Shown: one piece after another, positions 9,458-16,798 of the stretch
Position numbering within the stretch: the first letter of the stretch is position 1
Layout: the number at the start of each line of letters is the position of its first letter
From: Methanomicrobiales archaeon
GTDB lineage: Archaea > Halobacteriota > Methanomicrobia > Methanomicrobiales > JACTUA01
Direction: 5' to 3'
Assembly: GCA_029907705.1 (NCBI GenBank)
Contig: JARYLJ010000019.1
Location: 1-39,814 of the forward strand
DNA length: 39,814 nucleotides
Made by a program: the position numbers and the translations under genes
The notes under the pieces: generated by a model
Databases searched by the model: none
Told to the model about the DNA's origin: nothing
Seen by the model: the letters and a program-made list of their open reading frames with translations, nothing else

Positions 9458-9567
9458 CGAGCTAACCGTTGAGCCCTGCAGAATAAAAAATCATCGCTCG
9501 ATCCCTCTCTGACAGAATTTCGCCATTATGAATAATTTTTAATCCCCCCAAAAAAGAGATCATCTGG
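9458..9567. promoter_or_regulatory. Divergent promoter region between cofC and cofG
   Basis: This 110-nt AT-rich gap serves two divergent F420 genes. ATTTTTTATT at about 9483-9492 on the minus strand is placed to serve cofC. TGAATAATTTTTAATCC at about 9528-9544 on the plus strand is placed to serve cofG, whose ATG is preceded by a weak AGAGAT Shine-Dalgarno. Shared control of the two F420 genes is plausible but inferred. Confidence 0.4.
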
Positions 9568-10554
9568 ATGCCTGCACCCAGGGAGATCACCTATTCCAGG
9601 AATGTCTTCATACCGCTGACGACCGTCTGCAGGAACCGATGCGGTTACTGTTCATTCAGGACACCGGCGCGTGAAGGGTGCCTGCTCTCCCCCGAACAGG
9701 TGACAGCCACGCTCATGGCAGGCGCCGCCGTGGGGTGCACAGAGGCGCTCTTCACTTTCGGGGAGATGCCTGAAATAGAGCCTGATTTTTCTTTTTTTCT
9801 TCAGTCAGCGGGATTTGGATCCATCCTCGAATATTGCTACGAGATGTGCAGGGAGAGCCTCCGCATCGGTATCCTACCACATACGAATGCGGGGATACTG
9901 ACGTCGGAGGAGATGGAGAGGCTCCGGAAAGTAAACGCGAGCATGGGGCTGATGCTCGAGACCACCGCCGAACTACCCGCACACCGGCACTCGCCCGGAA
10001 AAAGGCCCGAAGTGAGGATAAGGATGATTGAGGAGGCAGGGGAGCTGAGGATTCCATTCACCACCGGAATTCTCGTCGGTATAGGAGAGTGCAGGGAGGA
10101 CAGGGAGGAATCGCTCAGCGTCATCAGGGACCTACACCGGAGGTGGGGACATATCCAGGAGGTGATTGTTCAGAACTTCTCGCCGAAGGCGAACACTCCC
10201 ATGGAGGATGTGAAAGGCCCATCCATTGCGGAGATGTGCGATACGGTGCGACTCGCACGCGAGATACTGCCCTCCGATGTGTCAGTTCAAATCCCGCCCA
10301 ATCTGGTGGAGGTGAGATCCCTGATCGCATGCGGGGCGAACGACCTGGGGGGGATCTCGCCACTGACCGTGGATTATATAAATCCGGAACACCCGTGGCC
10401 GGAACTTGAGGCGCTGCGTGAAGCGCTGAAGGGATATCGCCTCGCCGAGAGGCTCTGCATCTATCCCAAATACATCGAGAAAGGCTGGTATCATCCGAAC
10501 ATCGAAGGACTTATCAGAAGGCTCGCGCAACAGATTCAGGAGAGGTCGGTTTGA
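9568..10554 (+). CDS. cofG: 7,8-didemethyl-8-hydroxy-5-deazariboflavin synthase subunit CofG
   Basis: This 328-residue radical SAM protein works with CofH to build Fo, the deazaflavin chromophore of F420, from tyrosine and a ribityl-diaminouracil. The cluster motif CRNRCGYC has cysteines 21, 25 and 28 in the CX3CX2C pattern. Other family marks are EALFTFGEMPE, LRIGILPHTNAGIL, PFTTGILVGIGE and the C-terminal NDLGGISPLTVDYINPEHPWP. cofH is not in the window. Its TGA overlaps the purC TTG start (TTGA), so F420 and purine genes share a transcript. No regulatory element other than the divergent promoter is evident. Confidence 0.97.
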   Translation: MPAPREITYSRNVFIPLTTVCRNRCGYCSFRTPAREGCLLSPEQVTATLMAGAAVGCTEALFTFGEMPEIEPDFSFFLQSAGFGSILEYCYEMCRESLRIGILPHTNAGILTSEEMERLRKVNASMGLMLETTAELPAHRHSPGKRPEVRIRMIEEAGELRIPFTTGILVGIGECREDREESLSVIRDLHRRWGHIQEVIVQNFSPKANTPMEDVKGPSIAEMCDTVRLAREILPSDVSVQIPPNLVEVRSLIACGANDLGGISPLTVDYINPEHPWPELEALREALKGYRLAERLCIYPKYIEKGWYHPNIEGLIRRLAQQIQERSV

Positions 10555-11267
10555 GCGCAGACGAGCTCATCTACAGTGGGAAAGCCAAAACGCTCTATTC
10601 CACGGCAAGGGAAGGGGAACTCCTGATGGAGTTCCGTGACGACATCACCGCGTTCGACGGCGGCAAGAAGGACATACTGCCCGGGAAGGGATACTGCAAC
10701 TGCTGTGTCACTGCATTCCTGTTCGGTCTCCTGGAGAGAGAGGGGATCAGAACACAACTCATCGGAAAGATCGACGCCACCCACCTCCTCGTCCGATCGC
10801 TCCAGATGATCCCCATCGAGGTGATCGTGAGAAACAGGGCGGCGGGTTCTTTTGTCAGGAGATATCCCTTCAGGGAAGGCGATACGCTGAAGCCCCCCGT
10901 ATGCGAGCTGAACCTGAAGGACGACAGCAGGCATGACCCGATGCTGAACGAGGATATTACCGTCGCGCTCGGACTCGCGACGAAGCTGGAACTGAGGGAG
11001 ATGAGGTCCATCGCATTGCGCGTGAACCGGGTACTCTCCGCTCATCTCGAGCGCCTCGGGATCGTCCTGGCCGACTTCAAGTGCGAGTTCGGACGTTTCA
11101 GGGGAGAACTGCTCCTGGGAGACGAGATCTCCATGGATTCCATGCGCCTCTGGGATGCCCTGGACCGAAAATCCCTCGACAAGGATGTGTACAGGTATGC
11201 GAAGGGGGATGTCATGGAGGTCTATCGTTCGGTGGCAAGGCGCATCACCTCCGGTTCCTGCGGGTGA
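10551..11267 (+). CDS. purC: Phosphoribosylaminoimidazole-succinocarboxamide synthase
   Basis: This 238-residue enzyme joins CAIR and aspartate with ATP to give SAICAR in de novo purine synthesis. Family motifs are IYSGKAKTLY at the N-terminus, FRDDITAFDGGKK, PIEVIVRNRAAGSFVRRY, and IVLADFKCEFGR, with a final helix SLDKDVYRYAKGD. The length is normal for archaeal and bacterial PurC. The start is TTG at 10551, which overlaps the cofG stop as TTGA and is preceded by a good GGAGAGG Shine-Dalgarno; no closer ATG keeps the N-terminal motif. purS begins 4 nt after its stop. Confidence 0.97.
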   Translation: MSADELIYSGKAKTLYSTAREGELLMEFRDDITAFDGGKKDILPGKGYCNCCVTAFLFGLLEREGIRTQLIGKIDATHLLVRSLQMIPIEVIVRNRAAGSFVRRYPFREGDTLKPPVCELNLKDDSRHDPMLNEDITVALGLATKLELREMRSIALRVNRVLSAHLERLGIVLADFKCEFGRFRGELLLGDEISMDSMRLWDALDRKSLDKDVYRYAKGDVMEVYRSVARRITSGSCG

Positions 11268-11271
11268 TTGG

Positions 11272-11517
11272 ATGGAATTCAAGGTCAGAATCACGATTTC
11301 ACTGAAGGAAGGTATGCTCGACCCGGAGGCGAGGGCGATCCGGCACGCGCTTCAAAATCTCGGCTTCCAGCTCTCGGAACTGAAGAGTGCACGTGTATTC
11401 ATCGTCTCGCTCGAGGCAGCATCGGCTTCTGAGGCGGAGAGGCAGGCGGTCCAGATGTGCGAGAGACTGCTCGCGAACCCGGTCATACACAGGTTCACGG
11501 TCGAGGTCCTCGGATGA
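11272..11517 (+). CDS. purS: FGAM synthase small subunit PurS
   Basis: This 81-residue protein dimerises and bridges PurL and PurQ in the three-part formylglycinamidine ribonucleotide synthase. The pattern MEFKVRITISLKEGMLDPEARAI followed by LGF, the LKSARVFIV strand and a final FTVEVLG strand is typical of PurS. The frame extends upstream, but ATG 11272 is chosen from the family N-terminus and its position 4 nt after the purC stop. Its own TGA overlaps the purQ ATG (ATGA), consistent with balanced production of the two subunits. purL is not in the window. Confidence 0.95.
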   Translation: MEFKVRITISLKEGMLDPEARAIRHALQNLGFQLSELKSARVFIVSLEAASASEAERQAVQMCERLLANPVIHRFTVEVLG

Positions 11518-12236
11518 GGTTTGCCGTCCTCCGATTCGGCGGAAGCAACTGCGATCTGGATACGTACCGTGTCCTCACAGAGGTTTGCGGTGTTGACACG
11601 GACCTCGTATGGTACAAGGAGGGGTTGAAGAGGACGTATGATGCCGTCATCATCCCAGGGGGTTTCTCCTATGGGGATTACCTGAGGGCAGGGGCGATCG
11701 CCTCCCGCACCCCTCTGATGAGGGAGGTGCGACGGCATGCAAAGGAGGGGGGCCTCGTCCTCGGGATCTGCAACGGTGCACAGATCGGGACCGAGTGCGG
11801 TCTCGCACCGGGTGCCTTCACGATCAATGAGTACCCCAAGTTCATCTGCAGACAGGTGCATATCCGCGTGGAGAATGTCCTTACCCCCTTCACCAGCCGT
11901 TTCCGGGTGGGAGAGGTGATCAGGATCCCGATTGCACATAAAGAAGGGCGATATGTAGCCCATCCCGAGGCGCTCGAGAGGATGAATGCGAATGGACAGG
12001 TCGTCTTCAGGTTCTGCGATTCGAAGGGCGAGCTGACCCCGGAGAGCAACCCGAACGGCTCGCTCGAATATATCACGGGCATCGCGAATGAGCAGAAGAA
12101 TGTCCTCCTGATGATGCCTCACCCGGAAAGAGCCTCCGAGGAGATCCTTGGCTCCAGGGACGCGAAAAGGGTTTTCGAATCGATGATCGATGCTGTCGGG
12201 GCGGGCAGCGCAGTAACGACGGGAAGAGGAGGCTGA
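11514..12236 (+). CDS. purQ: FGAM synthase glutaminase subunit PurQ
   Basis: This 240-residue class I glutamine amidotransferase releases ammonia from glutamine for PurL. The nucleophile is C86 in LVLGICNGAQIG, and the His/Glu pair is in LLMMPHPERASEE near the C-terminus. The N-terminal MRFAVLRFGGSNCDLD and VIIPGGFSYGDYLRAG are characteristic. ATG 11514 is preferred over longer in-frame starts because it overlaps the purS stop by 4 nt and starts at the family N-terminus. It ends the cofG-purCSQ operon, and the next gene is unrelated. Confidence 0.97.
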   Translation: MRFAVLRFGGSNCDLDTYRVLTEVCGVDTDLVWYKEGLKRTYDAVIIPGGFSYGDYLRAGAIASRTPLMREVRRHAKEGGLVLGICNGAQIGTECGLAPGAFTINEYPKFICRQVHIRVENVLTPFTSRFRVGEVIRIPIAHKEGRYVAHPEALERMNANGQVVFRFCDSKGELTPESNPNGSLEYITGIANEQKNVLLMMPHPERASEEILGSRDAKRVFESMIDAVGAGSAVTTGRGG

Positions 12237-12343
12237 TCGCGGGGGCATCTTAATTTCATCCCCCTCCCTTCGATCATCTGCGCGAACACTCGCCTTCCAT
12301 CCGACCCCGGTCGTTTTTCTCATGCAGAGATGCATGGGCACTT

Positions 12344-12379
12344 CATCTCAAACGTCCAAAACATCTCAAACGTCCAAAA
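12344..12379. repeat. Perfect 18-bp tandem repeat upstream of the PrsW gene
   Basis: Two adjacent identical copies of CATCTCAAACGTCCAAAA lie at 12344-12361 and 12362-12379, in the 205-bp gap between purQ and the membrane protease gene. They sit about 30-65 bp before TTTTATCAT, a possible TATA element at 12409-12417. This spacing would suit an activator or repressor site, but a chance duplication is equally possible. Confidence 0.75.
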
Positions 12380-12441
12380 AACGGTGGGCATGCCATGGCT
12401 AACGATGGGTTTTATCATGAGGACCTGTCACCTTCCTGTGT

Positions 12442-13110
12442 ATGGAGGGAAATGTCTGGGTCATCGGTTTTATTGCGATCGCGCCCGGTATCTTCTGGCT
12501 CTGGTATTTCTACCATAAAGACAGATTCGAACCTGAACCATTGCCCCTGATATTCAAGATATATCTTCTGGGGGCGATGGTCACCTTCCCTGCACTCCTC
12601 CTTGAATATATTTCTGACCTGTTTGTCACCGGACTTCTGGCAATGGTTATAGCGGCCCCGATCATCGAGGAGTCCTGCAAGTTTTGTATCGTAAGAAGAT
12701 CGGTGTTCGCCCACCGGGAGTTCGATGAGCCCCTGGACGGAATCATTTATGCCGTATCGGCAGCGCTCGGGTTTGCCACACTGGAAAATGTCATATACAT
12801 CTTTTTTGCACCGACATTCACCGATGTACTGCAGATAGGAACCGTTCGGGCCCTTCTTTCAGTTCCAGGCCATGCACTTTTTGCCGTTCCGTGGGGGTAT
12901 GCGATGGGCATCGCAAAATTCAGGACAGAAAATCGCCACGAAGGCGTCATACTGGGCGGCCTCCTCACGGGTATGCTATTTCACGGGTTGTTCAACTTCC
13001 TCCTGATGGGAGAGCTGCTCGGTTTTGCCATCCTCATGCTGGTCGCCTTCCCCATCATGTGGATATCAGGCGAGAGTAGAATAAAGGATCTATTGACGAG
13101 AGGGAGGTGA
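12442..13110 (+). CDS. PrsW-type intramembrane metalloprotease
   Basis: This 222-residue protein with about seven hydrophobic segments belongs to the PrsW/CPBP-related group of membrane-embedded putative metalloproteases, which in Bacillus cleave an anti-sigma factor. The expected catalytic elements are present: E76-E77 in IIEESCKF, FATLEN at 111-116, H144 in VPGHALFAV, and FHGLFNF with H181 and N185. The cytoplasmic segment after TM1 (KDRFEPEPLPLI) is also typical of the family. Archaea lack sigma/anti-sigma pairs, so the substrate is unknown. It stands alone after a tandem repeat; no Shine-Dalgarno precedes the ATG, and a TATA-like TTTTATCAT 25-30 nt upstream suggests a leaderless message. 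Confidence 0.88.
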   Translation: MEGNVWVIGFIAIAPGIFWLWYFYHKDRFEPEPLPLIFKIYLLGAMVTFPALLLEYISDLFVTGLLAMVIAAPIIEESCKFCIVRRSVFAHREFDEPLDGIIYAVSAALGFATLENVIYIFFAPTFTDVLQIGTVRALLSVPGHALFAVPWGYAMGIAKFRTENRHEGVILGGLLTGMLFHGLFNFLLMGELLGFAILMLVAFPIMWISGESRIKDLLTRGR

Positions 13111-13947
13111 AGGCGCACACTGACCCCCATCCCCTCCTCGAATTTTATCGACATGAGCCTGTGAGATCTTTCTTTCGTTCATATCACAACCGGATGGGGG
13201 AGTCTGCGTCGCTAAAGAAAGATACTCGATGAATTTTGCTGATTCTGATTATCCAGGGAAAAGAGTTCTGCAAGCCCCCATTCCTGAAGGTTCGTCGGGG
13301 GTCTTCTGTTCCTTATCTTCTCGATATGGGTACATGCGGAGATCGAGGGTGCACGATATCGTTCGTATCACATCGATCGGATCGAACATTTTGGTTATGT
13401 GCGTGCAGAATCCGGCTTACGAATGTACATCACCCGTCTCGTGCACTCAGTGCGCGCAGGGGATCGTCCGAAGTTCGACCGGGACATCACAGGGAAATCG
13501 CCGTCGTGGGCGCCGGAGCGGGGGGCGAAGCAGTGTGTAGCCATGAGGGGCGTTCCTGGATTGGGAGTGAAGAAAAAATTCCCTATTTCAACATCGAAAG
13601 CCAATTTGATACAATCTCCGAAAAATCAAATACTCCCATTAGATTTCTACTCGCAGAAATAGAATATCTCGCCTCCCGTCGATATGATATGTGAAAGAGG
13701 TTCATTCAGGGTTGATTCAGGGAGATTGGAGCTACGAACCCTGTCCAATTTTGTTGGGCAGGCAACGAGGATCAGGTACGACAATCAAAGTTGCAGGGTG
13801 AACAGTGAAGCGTATGTTCGAAGGTGACACCTGCAGTGGCAGGGCCTGGATGATAGAACTTGGAAAATGTTTATCCAGGCTGATGGGATCGTCACGACCT
13901 CATCGTCCTGAACCCATGAAAGGATGGCAATACCTCCATTGACATTC
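13111..13947. other. Gene-poor region of about 0.84 kb, possibly decayed sequence
   Basis: No convincing gene is present. Several frames stay open for 70-150 codons but show no family I recognise, and coding-like segments sit in different frames (for example 13399-13662 and about 13695-13830), as in decayed coding sequence. Base composition is more AT-rich than the flanking genes. A 9-bp perfect inverted repeat (CCCCCATCC at 13124-13132, GGATGGGGG at 13192-13200) follows the PrsW gene. No tRNA fold was found. Confidence 0.4.
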
Positions 13948-14583
13948 TCACAGGCCGGGATGTGAATCTTCTGGCAGAACGACCATCCTCACGATCTCCA
14001 CCGGGATCTCCTTCCTCTCCTCCCTGTGGAAGGTAAACATGCGGGGGATGGTGAGATCGCCACGGATCACCTCGTCGATGTATGCTCTCCCCTTCGTATA
14101 CGCCTCCAGGAACCTGAGAGAGCCCGCATTCTCGATTGTGTAGATCACCCTGGCCAGAGCGAGTGCCCGGTCGATGAACGCCCTGTCTGCATGCCTTCGC
14201 TGTGCACCGAATGGCGGATTCATCACCACCGTGTCGAAACTCATGTCACTGAACGTTTCATCGGAGGTGACATCGGCGAGCAGGAATCTCAACCCGACAC
14301 CCATCAGCGCCGCGTTCCGTTTCGCCACCGCCAGTGAAGCCGGGTCCATATCCACCGCCACGACCTCCTCCGCGCCGAGCAGGGCGGCACCGCAGGCGAA
14401 AATACCATTGCCCGTACCGAGGTCGCAGACCCTCCGCCGTTCGATATCCCCCTTGAGCCACGCATGGTATAGCAGCCTCGCCGCCAGCGGAGCGGGAGTG
14501 GAATACTGCTCCAGCGAAGTGGAGGGGCGAGCGACAGGCTCCAATCGCTCCAGCGTGATCTCGAGGGTGCGCAGTCTTTTCAT
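13948..14583 (-). CDS. METTL5-like N6-adenine rRNA methyltransferase
   Basis: This 211-residue class I SAM methyltransferase has the METTL5 arrangement: LEQYSTPAPLAA (about 24-35), the SAM loop DLGTGNG (54-60), the acidic VAVDMD strand, and the catalytic NPPF at 122-125 within VVMNPPFGAQRRHADRAF. The NPPF motif marks N6-adenine or related amino methylation. In eukaryotes METTL5, activated by TRMT112, methylates an adenosine in helix 44 of the small-subunit rRNA near the decoding site; the archaeal homologue probably acts on 16S rRNA. Its ATG overlaps the dph2 stop by 4 nt, so the pair is co-translated. Its exact rRNA target is not visible from sequence. Confidence 0.88.
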   Translation of the reverse strand: MKRLRTLEITLERLEPVARPSTSLEQYSTPAPLAARLLYHAWLKGDIERRRVCDLGTGNGIFACGAALLGAEEVVAVDMDPASLAVAKRNAALMGVGLRFLLADVTSDETFSDMSFDTVVMNPPFGAQRRHADRAFIDRALALARVIYTIENAGSLRFLEAYTKGRAYIDEVIRGDLTIPRMFTFHREERKEIPVEIVRMVVLPEDSHPGL

Positions 14584-15524
14584 TGGCAGAACTCGTCGAT
14601 CTGGTATTCCTGCCAGCCCCTGACTCCGCAGAGTATCTCGAACTCCGGGGGACTGAGCACAGGCACGGCGAACCTGATACTGTCGTCGTACGCAAGACGG
14701 GGACAGGCAGTGTTCACGTAGCAGTCCAGACCCAGGTTCAGGAGGCCCTCAGGCGTCACCTCTTCCATGACGACCACCACCGCCCTCTCCGTGAGTGCGG
14801 CCATCCGCCGTGCGAGTTCGAGCCGCTTCTGTCCCGGTTTCGTGGAGAGGAGGATTCCCACACTTCCCGCCCCCTTCGCCCGTTCGATCATCGCATGCCT
14901 CCTCCTCAAAAACCGCTCGCCACTCACTTCCCTCACCTCTCCTGTCAGCGGATCGAGGGCGATCACCCTCTTACCTGTGGCGATTGCGATACCGGTGGGG
15001 TGAAAAAGACCCGAACCGATGAAGAGGATCTCGTCGCTTCCCCCTCTTGCCGCCCCGAAGCTGCATCCGAGGACCTGGCCGGGGTACGGAGTCCGGCTCC
15101 CACCCACCGAAGCGGTCGCATCAATTCCCTGTTCTTTCAGGTAGCGGAGGACCTCATGCACCATTTGGACATGCTGGACCGTGGTGGTCACCCTCACGCG
15201 TTTGTCCTTCAACCATGGTATCACCCGATCGAGCAGACGGATATCGAACGCAATGAAAACGGGCTCGAAGAGGACACGGTCGTTCCCACAGAGCGGGGCA
15301 TGTCCGAAATGGACCAGAATGTCTGACATGGCGAGCGTCTCATGGTCTATGTCGCAGGCACCATAACAGGGATTCCCGCTCACCAGAGGCTCGAAACCCG
15401 CCCGCTTGAGCGAGACCGCCAGTCCGTATGCCTTCCTCTTCAGCCCTTCGGGGAACTGGAGCCCGACGCGGCGCACCCCTCTCCGCCTGAGGTGTTCGAT
15501 CAGCCCATCGATCTGTATATCCAT
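14580..15524 (-). CDS. dph2: Diphthamide biosynthesis radical SAM-type enzyme Dph2
   Basis: This 314-residue enzyme makes the first step of diphthamide, transferring a 3-amino-3-carboxypropyl group from SAM to a histidine of elongation factor 2. Archaeal Dph2 is a homodimer with an unusual [4Fe-4S] cluster held by three distant cysteines, which here map to C57 (NPCYGACD), C154 (VLGCSFG) and C274 (VNTACPRLAYDD). The N-terminal VGLQFPEGLK and SDILVHFGHAPLC are also typical. The length is a little short of Pyrococcus Dph2 but nothing is missing. It starts after a GAGG Shine-Dalgarno and is coupled to the downstream methyltransferase. Confidence 0.96.
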   Translation of the reverse strand: MDIQIDGLIEHLRRRGVRRVGLQFPEGLKRKAYGLAVSLKRAGFEPLVSGNPCYGACDIDHETLAMSDILVHFGHAPLCGNDRVLFEPVFIAFDIRLLDRVIPWLKDKRVRVTTTVQHVQMVHEVLRYLKEQGIDATASVGGSRTPYPGQVLGCSFGAARGGSDEILFIGSGLFHPTGIAIATGKRVIALDPLTGEVREVSGERFLRRRHAMIERAKGAGSVGILLSTKPGQKRLELARRMAALTERAVVVVMEEVTPEGLLNLGLDCYVNTACPRLAYDDSIRFAVPVLSPPEFEILCGVRGWQEYQIDEFCQ

Positions 15525-15694
15525 GCTTTTGTCCTCATGAAATGCCGAAACAGATTCTGTCCCCCAATCATACAGAAAGATCCCTCACAATCCATCACAG
15601 GCGAGGATTCAAATTGGCGATAGCCTGCCATTTGATCGTCAAACTGGCTCGTACCACGACTGTTACAGGTGCTGGATATTCCCGTGGGATGCAG
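15525..15694 (-). promoter_or_regulatory. Spacer between mfnA and dph2 with a small palindrome
   Basis: This 170-nt gap separates two same-strand genes, so dph2 may have its own promoter. A palindrome TTTGATCGTCAAA (15631-15643, 5-bp arms) lies about 107-119 nt upstream of the dph2 ATG. No strong TATA box is evident. Use as an operator is only a guess. Confidence 0.25.
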
Positions 15695-16798
15695 TCATTC
15701 TCCCGGCCCCTTCCCCGATACATCCTTCAGGAACGCCTCGATGACCGAACGATCCACATGCGGCATACAGACGATTCTCATATGCCCCTGCCGTGTCCAG
15801 GAGACCTTCCATCCGGTTGGTGCGTTTTTGCACTGGAACGTAGCGACATTCGTATCGGGCTGTACCGGCGAAGGAAAACCGAATGTCTCCATCCCCTCGA
15901 TCAGGCGCCTCGTATTCTTCATGCAGCCCCTTACCATCGCCCGCATGCCCTCACAACCGAGATGATCGAGAACGGCCAGAGCGGCAGCGACAGGGGCGCC
16001 TGACCTGGTGCCGGAGAGTGTGTAACCCTGTCTGACCGTCAGATACGGTGTCTGGATATTCAGGAGCTCGAGAACCTCCGGTTCCCTGACGAGAAGGCAA
16101 CCCGAGGGGATGGTGCTCATCCCCATTTTATGCGGATCCAGCGAGATGCTGGAGACACCCGCGAGCGAGAAATCGAACTTCGGAGCATTCTCGAGGAATG
16201 GCAGGACCAGACCGCCGAATGCCGCATCCACATGAAGGAAGATATCCCTTTCAGCGGCAATACGCGAGAGCTCGCCGATGGGATCCACCATCCCGTATTC
16301 AGTGGTACCGGCGATCGCCACCATGCAGACCGTGTCGTCATCGATGAGATCAGCGGCCCGATCTGCATCCATCCTCAATTCTCTGTCGAGCGGGACCGAT
16401 CTCACCTCCAATCCGAGCATGTCGCACGCCTTTTCGAAGGAGAAGTGTGCCGAATCAGGCATCACCACATTAGGCCTCTTCGAATTCTTTAATTTGGAGG
16501 CAATGCGCAGCGCTTGTATATTCGATTCGGTTCCCCCCGAGGTCGCATATCCTCCTGCTCCCGGTTCACCGAGGAGCGTGCCCAGTCGTTCGATCAGCAT
16601 ACGCTCCAGCTCGGCGGTCCCGCAGAAGAGCCCCGGATCGCCCAGATTGGTGGAGATGAACATCTGGTGCGCCTTCACCGCTATAGGATGAGGCAGGGTG
16701 CACATCGAGCTGAGAATTCTGGAATAAGGCGTATCCTTCTCTTTTCTGATAGAGAGGAGGGAGAGGATCTCCTCCTCGCTACATCCCTTCTCACGCAT
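15695..16798 (-). CDS. mfnA: L-tyrosine/L-aspartate decarboxylase MfnA
   Basis: This PLP group II decarboxylase of about 367 residues makes tyramine from tyrosine for methanofuran; related archaeal enzymes also make beta-alanine from aspartate for coenzyme A. The PLP lysine is K224 in SLDPHKMGMS, with H118 (SAHFSFEKA) and D191 (HVDAAFGG) in the usual places, plus NLGDPGLFCGT and GYATSGGTESN. An upstream in-frame ATG would add seven residues, but ATG 16798 fits the start of Methanocaldococcus MfnA (MQEKGVSEKEI-like) and overlaps the ppsA end by 8 nt with a purine-rich stretch upstream. It is co-transcribed after ppsA. Confidence 0.95.
   Translation of the reverse strand: MREKGCSEEEILSLLSIRKEKDTPYSRILSSMCTLPHPIAVKAHQMFISTNLGDPGLFCGTAELERMLIERLGTLLGEPGAGGYATSGGTESNIQALRIASKLKNSKRPNVVMPDSAHFSFEKACDMLGLEVRSVPLDRELRMDADRAADLIDDDTVCMVAIAGTTEYGMVDPIGELSRIAAERDIFLHVDAAFGGLVLPFLENAPKFDFSLAGVSSISLDPHKMGMSTIPSGCLLVREPEVLELLNIQTPYLTVRQGYTLSGTRSGAPVAAALAVLDHLGCEGMRAMVRGCMKNTRRLIEGMETFGFPSPVQPDTNVATFQCKNAPTGWKVSWTRQGHMRIVCMPHVDRSVIEAFLKDVSGKGPGE

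Noticed and set aside
13236-13694. 152-codon frame after the PrsW gene
   Set aside because: No family, no Shine-Dalgarno or well-placed TATA box, and competing frames look equally protein-like; kept only as possible decayed sequence.
13700-13790. tRNA-like GGGTTCG element on the minus strand
   Set aside because: The T-loop lacks the conserved A and no acceptor stem or anticodon arm can be drawn.
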